Below, piece by piece: positions 1 to 9,664 of a DNA stretch of 64,000 nucleotides. Position numbers and translations under genes: made by a program. Within the stretch, counting starts at the first letter, position 1, and the number at the start of each line of letters is the position of its first letter. The notes below the pieces were generated by a model, which was not told where the DNA came from, searched no databases, and saw only the letters and a list, made by a program, of their open reading frames with translations. This DNA is from Niallia sp. FSL W8-0635 (GTDB taxonomy: Bacteria > Bacillota > Bacilli > Bacillales > Cytobacillaceae), in the NCBI RefSeq assembly GCF_038007965.1, contig NZ_JBBOYD010000001.1:4008501-4072500 (forward strand), given 5' to 3'.

Positions 1-795
1 ATCTGCAGTATCAGTAAATAAGATGGATTCTCGATCACCAAGTCCTAAGAATCCAAACATCCCTAAACTATCATAAAAAAGCTGATGTACCTTATTTTGA
101 AGGGCTTTATCAAAATAGATTAGTACATTCCTACAAAAAATAACATGAAACTCGTTAAATGATCGATCTGTTACTAAGTTATGCTGGGCGAACACAATAT
201 TTTTCGTTAAGCTTGAATCAAACTTTACTGTATCACCTTTTACATCATAATAATCGGAAAATGCTTTTTTGCCTCCTGCTTTTAAATAATTTGTCGTAAA
301 CTTTCTCATGCTTTCCATTGGAAATACACCAGCTTTTGCAATCGCTAATGCATCTGTACTAATATCCGTCGCATATATTTTCGTTTTTTCGTAAATGCCT
401 TCTTCTTGGAGCAGCATTGCCATAGAATATACTTCTTCCCCTGTTGAACAGCCTGCATGCCAAATTCGAATCGAGGGGTAAGTCCGTAAAACAGGTACTA
501 TTTTTTCCCGAAAGGCTAAGAAAAAAGCAGGATCACGAAACATCTCCGTCACATGGATAGAAAAATCTTGTATTAATCTTTTTAGGCAGTCAGAATCATG
601 AAGAATTTTTTCTAGTAAACCCGTGATACTCCCTAATTTCTCTGCATGCACACGATGCCATATTCTTCTTCGAATCGAATTATATGCATAATTCCGATAG
701 TCATATCCACACCAAGCGTACAGTCCTTGTAAAAGTAATTCTATTTCAATTCTTTCCTTATCTTTTCCATTTACTTGTTGGTATTCTTTCATCAT
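1..795 (-). CDS. cheR: CheR-type protein-glutamate O-methyltransferase (3' end cut by window edge)
   Basis: This would transfer methyl groups from S-adenosylmethionine to glutamates of chemoreceptor-like proteins. The reverse strand reads about 265 residues without a stop. It contains the CheR SAM-binding signature HAGCSTGEEVYSMA, the segment IYATDIS and the FCRNVLIYFD motif. The C-terminal stretch GLGDRESI matches the usual 'GHSES' region, so only about 10-20 residues are missing beyond the left edge. The start is the tandem ATG at 795/792, the first in-frame ATG after an upstream TAA. It lies 22 nt after the stop of the hybrid kinase, so the two are probably cotranscribed. No chemoreceptor or other Che gene is visible. 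A role outside classical chemotaxis, modulating the adjacent kinase pathway, is inference. Confidence 0.88.
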   Translation of the reverse strand, partial: MMKEYQQVNGKDKERIEIELLLQGLYAWCGYDYRNYAYNSIRRRIWHRVHAEKLGSITGLLEKILHDSDCLKRLIQDFSIHVTEMFRDPAFFLAFREKIVPVLRTYPSIRIWHAGCSTGEEVYSMAMLLQEEGIYEKTKIYATDISTDALAIAKAGVFPMESMRKFTTNYLKAGGKKAFSDYYDVKGDTVKFDSSLTKNIVFAQHNLVTDRSFNEFHVIFCRNVLIYFDKALQNKVHQLFYDSLGMFGFLGLGDRESILFTDTAD

Positions 796-817
796 CTCTT
801 GGTCCGCCCATTATCCA

Positions 818-3800
818 TCATTCTCTTCCCTCTACTGGGTAGAGCCACACACTAATTAAAGAAAGAAGTTGATCAGAATGGACTGGCTTCATAATATAAT
901 CAGATGCTCCAGCTTCCAAGCATTTTTCACGGTCCTCTTTCATCGCTTTTGCTGTTAGTGCAATTACGGGTAGTTCTTTTCGTTTATCATCCAGTCGTAT
1001 TCGTTTTATTGCTTCATAGCCATCCATTTCAGGCATCATAATATCCATTAACACTAAGTCAATATCTTCATTTTTAGCTAGCATTTCCAGTGCTTCTCTA
1101 CCATTCTCTGCAAATAGGATTTTCATCCCATGCATTTCTAATACACTTGATAATGCATATACATTTCGAACATCATCATCGACAAGGAGGATCAGCTTCC
1201 CCTCTAACGCTTTTGCTTTCTGAGTTTTACTAGAAGTCTGGTTTTCTTCTATATTATTTTCTTGGTTCCCGCTTAAATATAAATCCAATTCCTCTTTTAA
1301 CCGTTTTGGTGCATGTGGATCTTTAATAATGATGGTATCGGCATATTTATTTAAAAATAATTCCTCTTTAGAGGTAAGGGAACGAGCCGTATAAATAAAT
1401 ACCTTTAAATCTTTATTCGCATAATCTTTTTTGATTTCTTCTAACAAGACAAATCCGCTTGTATCTGTTAAACCTAAATCAAGAATAATACAGTCAAATT
1501 GATTTACTTTTAACTCTTCTATCGCTTCATAACCAGTAGAAACCGCTTTGATTATTACATTTTTATCACCAATATGCTCCATCAAGTAATTTCTATGAAT
1601 TCTATCATCATCCACAATTAATAGTCTTTTAATAGTGGTTTCTTGTACAACGCTTTGTGGAGAATACGGAACCTCTTCACGATAGACTGGTTCCTGAGAA
1701 GCAGCTACTTCCTCCTCCATTATAAAGGTGGACATATCTTTTATCCCCCCCTCATAATTGCCGACAATAAAGGTAAATGTACTTCCCTTTCCTTCTTCAC
1801 TTTCTACCTCAATACGACCACCTAACAGTTCCGAAAGCTCCCGGCAAATAGATAAGCCTAATCCAGTTCCACCAAATTTCCTGCTTGTTGTTCCATCAGC
1901 CTGTTGGAAGGCTTGGAAAATTATTCCTTGTTTTTCTTTTGGAATTCCAATCCCTGTATCACAAATAGAAAATCTAAATTCACCTTTTGAATCAGAAGAA
2001 ATTTCAAGTTCGATTCCACCTTGCTGGGTAAATTTAAAGGAATTTGATAATAAATTGGTTAATAACTGTTTCAATCGCTGCTCATCATTAAATAGAGCGG
2101 GTGTCAGATTATCCTTTAATACAATGTCAAAGCGTAAGTTCTTTTTATTAGCAATTGGTCTAAAATTATTTTCAAGGAAATCGCTTAATTCATCCATCTG
2201 AATATTGCTAGGATTTACTTCCATTTTTCCAGATTCAATTTTTGCTAAATCTAAAATATCATTAATTAAGATTAATAAATCGTTTCCTGATGAATAGATA
2301 GTTTTCGCATATTCTATTTGTTTATCTGATAAATTGCCACCATGATTATCGGATAGAAGCTGGGATAAAATCAATAGGCTATTTAACGGTGTTCGAAGTT
2401 CGTGAGACATATTTGCTAGAAATTCAGATTTATATTTTGAGCTTAGTGCCAGTTCCTTTGCTTTAATTTCTAACTCTGCACGGGCTTGTTCTACTTCTCG
2501 ATTTGTTTTTTCAAATTGTTTATTCTGATCTTCCAGAATAATGGCTTTTTCTTTTAATTCCGCATTGGTTTGTTCTAGTTCCTCTTGTTGCGCCTGCAAT
2601 TTTTCCTCTGATTGTCTTAGTGCCTGTGTTTGTTCTTCTAACTCTTCATTTGAAGCTCTTAGTTCTTCCTGCTGTGATTGCAGCTCTTCACTCTGAGCTT
2701 GTACCTCTTCTGTTAAAGTTTGCGATTCTTCTAATAGCCTTGCCAATTGGATTCTTCCTATTACGCTATCAATGATAATCCCTAATCCTTTGACCACTTC
2801 TTCTACAAATTCCTGTTGCTGTATGTTAAATGGGTGGAAAGATGCCATTTCTAAAACCGCTTTTACATCCCCTTCAAAAAGTATCGGAATCACATATAGA
2901 TTCAGTGGAGCTGCTTCTCCAAGACCTGACTTTACACTTACATAATCAGCAGGGACATTTGTAAGAAGAATAGTTTCCTTTTCAAGGACTGCTTGTCCAA
3001 TCAGACCTTCCCCACCTTCAAATTCAGTCGTCATATGCTTTCTTTCTTTATATGCATAGGATGCCTGCAGCTTATACATTTGCTTACCACCTTGTGAATT
3101 AGTTGATTTTATATAAAATACAGCATGACATGCATCCAATAAAGGCACTATTTGGGAAAGGAATGTACGAGATAATGATTCTAAATCATGATTCCCACTT
3201 AAGCTTGTTGTAATTTCAGCAATGTTGGATTTATTCCAAAGTAATTCCTGTTCTCTCTCCATTTGTTCTTCTAAAGACTGGGTCATCCGATTAAATGATT
3301 TTGCTACATCTCCAATCTCATCCTTACTAGTATCTTCGACCTTTGTAGACAAATCTTCTTTACCATTAGCCACGTCTGTCATCACATTAGAAACTTTGTT
3401 TAAACGCATCGATATAGACCAGACATTTTTAAAGATTAACGCAATAATTAAGAGAAGCGAGAGCATAAGGAGAATACTGCCGATTAAAATCCGCTCATAC
3501 ATACTACTTGAAACCTCTTCAAAGGAAGTAAGCAAGTTGGATTCAAAATGCTCTGTTATAGCTGAAATGACTTGAAAGAAATCTTCATGTATCAAGTTAG
3601 ATTTGCTATTAATTAATGTGCTTGCCTCCTCTAACTTTCCTTCTTTTACCAAATTCACCAGCTGATCCTTATACAGATTAAACTCCTGGTTGATCGTTTC
3701 TAATTCCTTCATCATTTTTTGTTGATCAGCGGTAGACACTTTTGCATCTAATGTCGCTATATCCTGTGAAATAGAATTACTTTCTGTTTCTAAATTCGAC

Positions 3801-4036
3801 AATTCTTTTTGGATAGATTCCTCATCCGTTAGAATAAGTAAATTTCGTAAACTGATGGCTTCATTTTTAATATTCCGATGAATTTCCTCTGCTAAAAAAG
3901 ACAATTCATAATTGGCTTGGGATGACACTTTCATTTTATTAATGGAAGAAAGCTGATACCACGCAATGGCAATTAGTAAAAAAAATAAAACGGGCAATAT
4001 ACTAAGAAGTAAAATTAATTTTGATTTTATTTTCAT
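818..4036 (-). CDS. Membrane-bound hybrid sensor histidine kinase (HAMP-GAF-HisKA-HATPase-REC-REC)
   Basis: A 1072-residue hybrid kinase. Residues 6-28 and about 182-203 are membrane helices flanking an extracellular helical sensor, probably a four-helix bundle. These are followed by HAMP (about 203-257), GAF (about 275-430) and a long Gln/Glu-rich coiled coil (about 430-540). The dimerisation/phosphoacceptor motif SHELRTP is near residue 545 and the ATPase G-box GGTGLGLS near 728. Two receiver domains follow: LLIVDDD near 807 with phospho-Asp in IILDLGL, and LILLVDDD near 949 with phospho-Asp in LVLMDIMMPEMDG. All phosphorelay residues look intact. The ATG at 4036 follows TAGGAG at good spacing. 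It is third in no obvious stress regulon but lies between a c-di-GMP protein and cheR, so these probably form one signalling operon. The signal is unknown. Confidence 0.93.
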   Translation of the reverse strand: MKIKSKLILLLSILPVLFFLLIAIAWYQLSSINKMKVSSQANYELSFLAEEIHRNIKNEAISLRNLLILTDEESIQKELSNLETESNSISQDIATLDAKVSTADQQKMMKELETINQEFNLYKDQLVNLVKEGKLEEASTLINSKSNLIHEDFFQVISAITEHFESNLLTSFEEVSSSMYERILIGSILLMLSLLLIIALIFKNVWSISMRLNKVSNVMTDVANGKEDLSTKVEDTSKDEIGDVAKSFNRMTQSLEEQMEREQELLWNKSNIAEITTSLSGNHDLESLSRTFLSQIVPLLDACHAVFYIKSTNSQGGKQMYKLQASYAYKERKHMTTEFEGGEGLIGQAVLEKETILLTNVPADYVSVKSGLGEAAPLNLYVIPILFEGDVKAVLEMASFHPFNIQQQEFVEEVVKGLGIIIDSVIGRIQLARLLEESQTLTEEVQAQSEELQSQQEELRASNEELEEQTQALRQSEEKLQAQQEELEQTNAELKEKAIILEDQNKQFEKTNREVEQARAELEIKAKELALSSKYKSEFLANMSHELRTPLNSLLILSQLLSDNHGGNLSDKQIEYAKTIYSSGNDLLILINDILDLAKIESGKMEVNPSNIQMDELSDFLENNFRPIANKKNLRFDIVLKDNLTPALFNDEQRLKQLLTNLLSNSFKFTQQGGIELEISSDSKGEFRFSICDTGIGIPKEKQGIIFQAFQQADGTTSRKFGGTGLGLSICRELSELLGGRIEVESEEGKGSTFTFIVGNYEGGIKDMSTFIMEEEVAASQEPVYREEVPYSPQSVVQETTIKRLLIVDDDRIHRNYLMEHIGDKNVIIKAVSTGYEAIEELKVNQFDCIILDLGLTDTSGFVLLEEIKKDYANKDLKVFIYTARSLTSKEELFLNKYADTIIIKDPHAPKRLKEELDLYLSGNQENNIEENQTSSKTQKAKALEGKLILLVDDDVRNVYALSSVLEMHGMKILFAENGREALEMLAKNEDIDLVLMDIMMPEMDGYEAIKRIRLDDKRKELPVIALTAKAMKEDREKCLEAGASDYIMKPVHSDQLLSLISVWLYPVEGRE

Positions 4037-4081
4037 AAAAGCGGCTCCTAAAAGTCTATATTTCTAATAAATTGGCAGGTA

Positions 4082-6613
4082 TTAAGCTTGACGAATTTTC
4101 CCTTCTTCCATACAGGCATTGTAGACCTTTGCCATTGCTTGTAAGCGGTCATTCACCATTAGCTTTTGAAAAATTTTTGTAATATGATTCTTAACTGTAT
4201 GCTCACTAATAAATAGCTTATCTGAAATTTCCTTATTACTTAAGCCTTGTACAATCAACTCAAACACATCCATTTCTCTATTAGAGATTGCATAAATCTT
4301 TTTGGTTTTGTTTAAGGCAGCAGTTAATATTTCCTGATTGGTGTCAAAGCTTCCATTCATAGGAGGAGCAATTGTATATGGAACCTCATTTTTTACTAAT
4401 GTTAGCTCATTTTCTAGTAAACTATTACTTTTAAGCGTTTTATTTCCTTGGTTTTCCATTAATAGAGCTTCGAATTTCTCCGAAGAAATAGGAGGGCTAA
4501 ATAAATATCCCTGCATTTCTTGGCAACGAAGTTCTTTTAGTAGTTTTAATTGCTCCTTTGTTTCCACTCCCTCTGCTATGACAGTCATATTCAAAGCCTT
4601 TGCCAAAGAAATAATAGACTGGATCAATGCGATACTTTCTGTCTGTTTGTTGGATAAATCGTGAATAAATGACTTATCTATTTTTAATGTTTGAAACGGG
4701 AAACGTCTTAAATAATTTAAGGAAGAAAATCCTGTTCCAAAATCATCAATCGTAATATGAATTCCCAGTTTTTTAAACTGATGAAATAGCTTGCCGATAT
4801 TATTTTCATTTCCTAATAGAACAGACTCTGTAATCTCTATCTCGATAAGGCTGGGATTTGTTTCAGTTTTCATAAGAATCTCTTCCACTTTTGCTGATAT
4901 ATCCTTTTGCAGAAACTGTCGAGCTGAAAAATTAACAGCTATACGTATGGAATCAATCCCTTTCTTTTCCCATCGTTTTACTTGCTCGCAGGCTGATTGA
5001 AATACCCATTCCCCCATTTCAATAATTACTCCTGTTTCCTCTGCTAATGGGATAAATTCACTTGGCATAATTGTTCCCCAGTTTGGATGTTCCCAACGAA
5101 CCAATGCTTCTGCACCATTAATTTGGTTTGTTTCTAAATCCAACTTGGGCTGATAAACTAGCTTGAGCTCCTTTCTTTCCAATGCCTTACGTAAATCATT
5201 TTGCATAATGAATTTTCGATAGGATTGGAGATTCATTCCAGAATGAAAAACATTATACTGATTTTTCCCTGCTTCCTTCGCTCTATACAATGCCGCATCT
5301 GCATTTTTGGTTAATATAGAAGCATCCTCGCCATCGTAGGGGAAAACACTAATACCGATACTAGTTGTAATAAATAGTTCATAATTATCAATATAAATAG
5401 GCTTCCTAAATTCTTTTAAAATATATTCTGCTTTTTCTAAGGCAGTTTCTCTATTCGTATTTGGTAGAATGATATTAAATTCATCCCCACCAACTCTAGC
5501 AACAAAATCATGATTGTGCATACATCGTTTTAATAATTTTGAAATTTCACACAAAATTCTATCCCCAATAAAATGTCCAAGGGAGTCATTTATATATTTA
5601 AAGCGGTCCATATCAAGGTATAGTAAGGCTAACGGTTCAAAATTGTCTTTCGCCTTATTTACATATTGCTTTAATTGATCATTAAACAATCTTCTGTTCG
5701 GTAAATCTGTTAGACCATCATGATATGCCATATGCGTAATCCGTCTCTCATCTTCTTTTTTCCTCGTGATATCGCGGATTGTGCAGGCAACAATACATTT
5801 CTCTTGCACATACCTTTTTCCAAATTGAATTTCCGCTGGAAAATGCGTTCCGTCTTTTCTAGTCAACTCCACTTCTTTGTTATTTTCATAGCCATGAATG
5901 CTCTCCAGATTATGTATTGCTGTCAGGATAGCATGTACATATTTTTGCGTTTTCTCACTAGAAAACAACCTCTTAATATTTTGATGGAGTAATTCTTGAT
6001 TAGTGTAAAGAAACATTCTTTCCACTGTAGGATTCACTTTCAAGATAAACCCATCTTTATCTAGAACAAGCATTGAATCACTAGATGTTTCACTTGTTAC
6101 ATTCGCTAAAGCTTCAGAAACTAATAAATCAGAGGAAATTCTCATTAGCTCTTTATTGGCTTTCTCTAATTCCACTTTCTTTTCTTCCAATCGTTCTGCT
6201 TGTTTTTTTAGCATTTGATTCATTTTGTAAATTTCTACAAGTCTTTCTACTTTCGTCTTTAGAATAATAGGATCAAAGGGTTTTAATATATAATCAATTG
6301 CCCCAAGTAAATAGCCTGTAAAAATATGCTCCGAATCCATATTATTAGCTGTAATAAAAAGAATTGGGATGTTTTTTGTTTTTTCTCGGGCTTTAATAAT
6401 CTTCGCCGTTCCAAAGCCATCCATTCCTGGCATCTGCACATCTAATAAAATCGCCGCAAAGTCATACTTTAATAAATATTTCAACGCCTCTTCCCCAGAA
6501 AAAGCCTTTATCAAATTGTATTCCTTCTGTTCGATAATCGCCTCTAAAGCAAGTAAATTTTCCGGTCGATCATCTACTAATAATATATTTATCTTCATTT
6601 CATTACTTACCAA
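4082..6613 (-). CDS. REC-PAS-GGDEF-EAL protein with C-terminal LuxR-type HTH
   Basis: An 843-residue multidomain regulator. It has a receiver (LLVDDRPENLLALE; phospho-Asp in ILLDVQMPGMDG), a coiled coil, PAS (about 170-285), GGDEF (about 290-455), EAL (about 465-720) and a NarL/LuxR helix-turn-helix (about 780-835, SNREMDVFELIVQGLSNKEI). GGDEF is intact, but the inhibitory RxxD site reads HNHD, so product inhibition is probably absent. The EAL phosphodiesterase residues are present (EALVRWEHP, EITES, DDFGTGFSS, KIDKSF, AEGVE). Cyclic-di-GMP turnover is therefore likely and could be coupled to DNA binding. The start is TTG at 6613 because AAGGGGTGA lies 6 nt upstream; the internal ATG at 6598 lacks such a site. 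It is followed after 45 nt by the hybrid kinase, whose receivers or phosphotransfer may feed this REC domain (inference). Confidence 0.9.
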   Translation of the reverse strand: MVSNEMKINILLVDDRPENLLALEAIIEQKEYNLIKAFSGEEALKYLLKYDFAAILLDVQMPGMDGFGTAKIIKAREKTKNIPILFITANNMDSEHIFTGYLLGAIDYILKPFDPIILKTKVERLVEIYKMNQMLKKQAERLEEKKVELEKANKELMRISSDLLVSEALANVTSETSSDSMLVLDKDGFILKVNPTVERMFLYTNQELLHQNIKRLFSSEKTQKYVHAILTAIHNLESIHGYENNKEVELTRKDGTHFPAEIQFGKRYVQEKCIVACTIRDITRKKEDERRITHMAYHDGLTDLPNRRLFNDQLKQYVNKAKDNFEPLALLYLDMDRFKYINDSLGHFIGDRILCEISKLLKRCMHNHDFVARVGGDEFNIILPNTNRETALEKAEYILKEFRKPIYIDNYELFITTSIGISVFPYDGEDASILTKNADAALYRAKEAGKNQYNVFHSGMNLQSYRKFIMQNDLRKALERKELKLVYQPKLDLETNQINGAEALVRWEHPNWGTIMPSEFIPLAEETGVIIEMGEWVFQSACEQVKRWEKKGIDSIRIAVNFSARQFLQKDISAKVEEILMKTETNPSLIEIEITESVLLGNENNIGKLFHQFKKLGIHITIDDFGTGFSSLNYLRRFPFQTLKIDKSFIHDLSNKQTESIALIQSIISLAKALNMTVIAEGVETKEQLKLLKELRCQEMQGYLFSPPISSEKFEALLMENQGNKTLKSNSLLENELTLVKNEVPYTIAPPMNGSFDTNQEILTAALNKTKKIYAISNREMDVFELIVQGLSNKEISDKLFISEHTVKNHITKIFQKLMVNDRLQAMAKVYNACMEEGKIRQA

Positions 6614-6806
6614 TTTTCTTCACCCCTTAGGAATAAAGTCTGAATCCTGCTTATTTTTTCCTATATATATATTAAGAATATAGTAAAATCCTAATAATTC
6701 CAATAGAAGATTTTTCTAAATGGAAGGGAAATAAGAATGGCTTTTCTCCTAATTATCTAAATGAAAATCTTCGGAATCGTCACTTCGAATTCGAAAAAAA
6801 GTGAAA

Positions 6807-6832
6807 AAGGACATTAACTGGGAGTTAGTGTC
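6807..6832 (-). terminator. Rho-independent terminator of the LCP gene
   Basis: On the minus strand this is a 12-bp stem (AGGACACTAACT / AGTTAATGTCCT, one G-T pair), a CCC loop and then TTTTTC, 30 nt after the LCP stop codon. Confidence 0.8.
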
Positions 6833-6861
6833 CTAGTTATTGTCCTTTTCCGTCTCAATTA

Positions 6862-7806
6862 TTATTGCATATTACCAATTAACATATCATGCACTTTTGT
6901 CTTCTCTTCATCTGAAACATTTAAATAATAGGTTTGTCCAGGAGAAGTACCTACACCAGAAACTTCATATTGCTCTACTGATTTACGGACGTTTCGATAA
7001 TTTTTTTGAATATCCATCATCTGATCAAATGTAATGTTAGTTTTTACATTTGATCCAAGAGCATCAAGAATTTCATCGAAATGAGTCACTGTAGATATCC
7101 CTGTAGCCTTGTCAATTATTGCATTAATGACTTCTCGTTGTCTGTCATTTCTACCAAAGTCGCCATTAGGATCCAAATGACGCATTCTTACAAATCCAAG
7201 TGTTTGTGGCCCATCTAATGTTAATGTACCTTTTTTATAATGATAGCCCTTTTTATAATACCCTTCATCAATCCAATCCAAATCGTTTTGTACGGTAATT
7301 CCTTCAATGGCATCAACCAAGTCACTTAGTGCTTCCATGTTTACTTGAATATAGTAATCCATCTTCACGTCAGTGAAAGCTTCTACTGTATCCTTAGTCA
7401 TTTTAACACCGCCCCAAGCATATGCAGCGTTGATTTTTGTCACTCGTCCATCCCCGATGATTTCTGTTTTCGTATCACGAGGTATACTTACCATTTGCAT
7501 TTTTTCTTTTTGAGGATTCAAAGTCATGACAATAAGTGTATCCGATCTGCCGACATCCCCATCTCTTTCATCGACTCCCATCAGTAGAATGGAGATTGGC
7601 TGTTTATCATTAAGTTTTGCTTCTCTTTCTTTTTTTTCTGAATTTGAATCTTCATCAAGAGGATTATACATCTTGTTTGCTGTCTCTTCTACACTATGAA
7701 ATAGATAAAATACATATGATCCTAGCCCAATAGCAAGTATTCCAATGATTGCCCCTAAAGTAATCCATATCTTTTTCTTTTTCTTTTTGCTTTTCCTTAT
7801 TCTCAT
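6862..7806 (-). CDS. LytR-CpsA-Psr (LCP) family glycopolymer transferase, TagU-like
   Basis: LCP proteins attach undecaprenyl-linked wall teichoic acid or other glycopolymers to peptidoglycan on the outer face of the membrane. The protein has a very basic N-terminus (KSKKKKKK), one membrane helix (about residues 14-35) and an LCP domain with the conserved LLMGVDERDG, RSDTLIV, SIPRDT and a GRNDRQREVI region. These carry the Arg and Asp residues that bind polyprenyl phosphate. The ATG at 7806 is preferred because AAGTGAG lies 7 nt upstream; a GTG at 7818 is in frame but has a poor ribosome site. It is monocistronic, with a terminator downstream. The exact glycopolymer substrate cannot be told. 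Confidence 0.92.
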   Translation of the reverse strand: MRIRKSKKKKKKIWITLGAIIGILAIGLGSYVFYLFHSVEETANKMYNPLDEDSNSEKKEREAKLNDKQPISILLMGVDERDGDVGRSDTLIVMTLNPQKEKMQMVSIPRDTKTEIIGDGRVTKINAAYAWGGVKMTKDTVEAFTDVKMDYYIQVNMEALSDLVDAIEGITVQNDLDWIDEGYYKKGYHYKKGTLTLDGPQTLGFVRMRHLDPNGDFGRNDRQREVINAIIDKATGISTVTHFDEILDALGSNVKTNITFDQMMDIQKNYRNVRKSVEQYEVSGVGTSPGQTYYLNVSDEEKTKVHDMLIGNMQ

Positions 7807-7981
7807 TCCCGCTCTCACTTTCTTTTTAATTGTTTTATTCCATGAATTTTACAATACAAAAATGAGAAAATGATGAAAACAGAGAAATGGTTCAGGGTCA
7901 CTGAAAAACTGCTAACTATTGTTATTGAAAGTAGCCCTTTTCATATTTAGTTAGTGAATTTTCTCCGCGGTCTCCATATCC

Positions 7982-9532
7982 CTAATATACTCGCTTTGCC
8001 CCTACATAATACTGTGACCAATAGGAGTTATCCATGGAATAGGCAGCGATTCCTTTTGAGCTTGTGGCGGAGATGAATTGGTTATCGCCCATATAAAATC
8101 CTACATGGGAAATTGTCCCTGTTGTATTCACGGCGAAGAAAACTAAATCTCCTGGCTGCAGGTTAGCTCTTTGAATGGCTGTTCCTGTATTATACATACC
8201 AGCAGAAGTATTGCGAGCCATGGATACTCCATGCTGATTAAACATATAGGATACAAATCCTGAGCAGTCAAACCCTTTTGGAGTAGTTCCACCCCATACA
8301 TAAGGGACCCCAAGATAATTATTGGTATCACTTATTAGCGCTTTTTTTACAATGGCATGATTGATGGCCGTTGTTGTTGCTTCGTCTGCATTACCTGTTA
8401 CAGGTAACAGATAATCCCTTTGAAAATTTTGAATTGCCTCTTTGGCAGACACACTTGTATTTCCAGTCGTTGCGGGGACAGCATAGTAACCAAGTGTTTG
8501 TAGATTTTTCTGAACTGCTGTTGTAGTGGTGTTAGTTGGAGTAGTAGTGCCGGCTACTTGTCCATTCGGAATGGTTAGTACTTGCCCAACACGGATTATG
8601 TCACTAGTAAGATTATTGGTCTCCTTAATTTGATTTACAGTTACATTGTACTTTCTTGCGATTAAAGATAAAGAATCGCCACTTACAACTGTATACGTTT
8701 GGTTTTGGCTTATATCACTGCTTCCGTTCGAACTAGTTCCTGACACGGTTAAAACTTGTCCTACATAAATGGTATTAGACGACAATCCATTCATACTCTT
8801 AAGATTATCTACAGTCGTACCATATCGACTGGCAATTGCTGAAAGCGTATCTCCTGAAACAACGGTGTATTTACCTGTTTGATTGGTTGAAGCAGAAGGA
8901 GATGAATTGGAATTGCTCGTCGTGCTTGTATCTCCAGTTATTAGTTTTGGAATAATTAGGACTTGCCCGATTGTTGTGCTATCACTAGTTAAGTTATTTG
9001 CTTCTTTTATCGCATCTACACTAACGCTGTATTTTTTTGCCAAAACCGTCAAATAGTCTCCTGTTCCTACTTTATGAAAAGCTTGTGGAATAATAAGCTT
9101 TTGATTAAGATTTAGCGTGTTGGATGATAATTGATTTGCTTGCTTTATTTCATCTACAGAGGAATTATACTTTTGTGAAATATTCCAAAGTGTATCTCCC
9201 GATTTAACTACATAATAAACGGAATTTGAAGTTTGTGATTGAACAGTTGTGGGGCTTAATGCTGCTGCTTGTGCTGAGGTTGGCGGATCCATCATAAAAG
9301 GGATTGCAGTTATCGCAATGCCGCCGACAACCACTTTTATCATCTTAACTTTAAGACTTGGATAACGATCATGTAGCATCTTTTTAGCAGCTGCTAAAAG
9401 AGAAGTCTTTTCCTTATTAATCGATCCCAGTTCCTCACCAAACTCCGATAAATAATCATCCGCAAAAATAATTAATGTATACTCATCACTTTGCGGATCC
9501 TTCTTCAGCTCATACCTTTGAAACGTTTCCAT
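7982..9532 (-). CDS. Secreted 4xLysM NlpC/P60 peptidoglycan DL-endopeptidase
   Basis: A predicted wall hydrolase of 516 residues. It has an unusual cytoplasmic N-terminal region of about 60 residues, a signal-type membrane helix at about 62-80 and a cleavage-like AQA near residue 88. Four LysM repeats follow between about 105 and 320 (each beginning like [11 protein letters not shown]), then a degenerate PG_binding_1-like unit (about 335-395). The C-terminal NlpC/P60 domain has Cys in FDCSGFVS (near 421) and His in ISHVGFY (near 474), resembling LytE/CwlS enzymes. The start is the ATG at 9532 with GGAG upstream. An upstream in-frame extension to 9625 runs through a palindromic repeat and is rejected. 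The first 90 residues align with those of the GH18 protein at 10114-12201. Confidence 0.9.
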   Translation of the reverse strand: METFQRYELKKDPQSDEYTLIIFADDYLSEFGEELGSINKEKTSLLAAAKKMLHDRYPSLKVKMIKVVVGGIAITAIPFMMDPPTSAQAAALSPTTVQSQTSNSVYYVVKSGDTLWNISQKYNSSVDEIKQANQLSSNTLNLNQKLIIPQAFHKVGTGDYLTVLAKKYSVSVDAIKEANNLTSDSTTIGQVLIIPKLITGDTSTTSNSNSSPSASTNQTGKYTVVSGDTLSAIASRYGTTVDNLKSMNGLSSNTIYVGQVLTVSGTSSNGSSDISQNQTYTVVSGDSLSLIARKYNVTVNQIKETNNLTSDIIRVGQVLTIPNGQVAGTTTPTNTTTTAVQKNLQTLGYYAVPATTGNTSVSAKEAIQNFQRDYLLPVTGNADEATTTAINHAIVKKALISDTNNYLGVPYVWGGTTPKGFDCSGFVSYMFNQHGVSMARNTSAGMYNTGTAIQRANLQPGDLVFFAVNTTGTISHVGFYMGDNQFISATSSKGIAAYSMDNSYWSQYYVGAKRVY

Positions 9533-9568
9533 AATATATCGCTCCTTTTTTATTGACCTAAAAGACCT

Positions 9569-9641
9569 CGGAGGGACGGTTCTACTGCTTCCCTTTTCAA
9601 TCAGGTATTTCTTAATCGGAAGCATAAGAACCGTCCCTCCG
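9569..9641. repeat. GGGACGGTTC palindromic repeat, inverted pair
   Basis: Two inverted half-units form a 24-bp arm pair, CGGAGGGACGGTTCTACTGC... and its complement with two mismatches, around a 25-nt loop. It lies between the NlpC/P60 gene and the small secreted protein gene, just upstream of the former's ribosome binding site. Confidence 0.85.
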
Positions 9642-9664
9642 TAAACATATGCATCCTGATTCTC

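Noticed and set aside
9533..9625. In-frame N-terminal extension of the NlpC/P60 gene (31 extra residues)
   Set aside because: It translates the palindromic repeat, lacks a ribosome site, and a strong site precedes the ATG at 9532.
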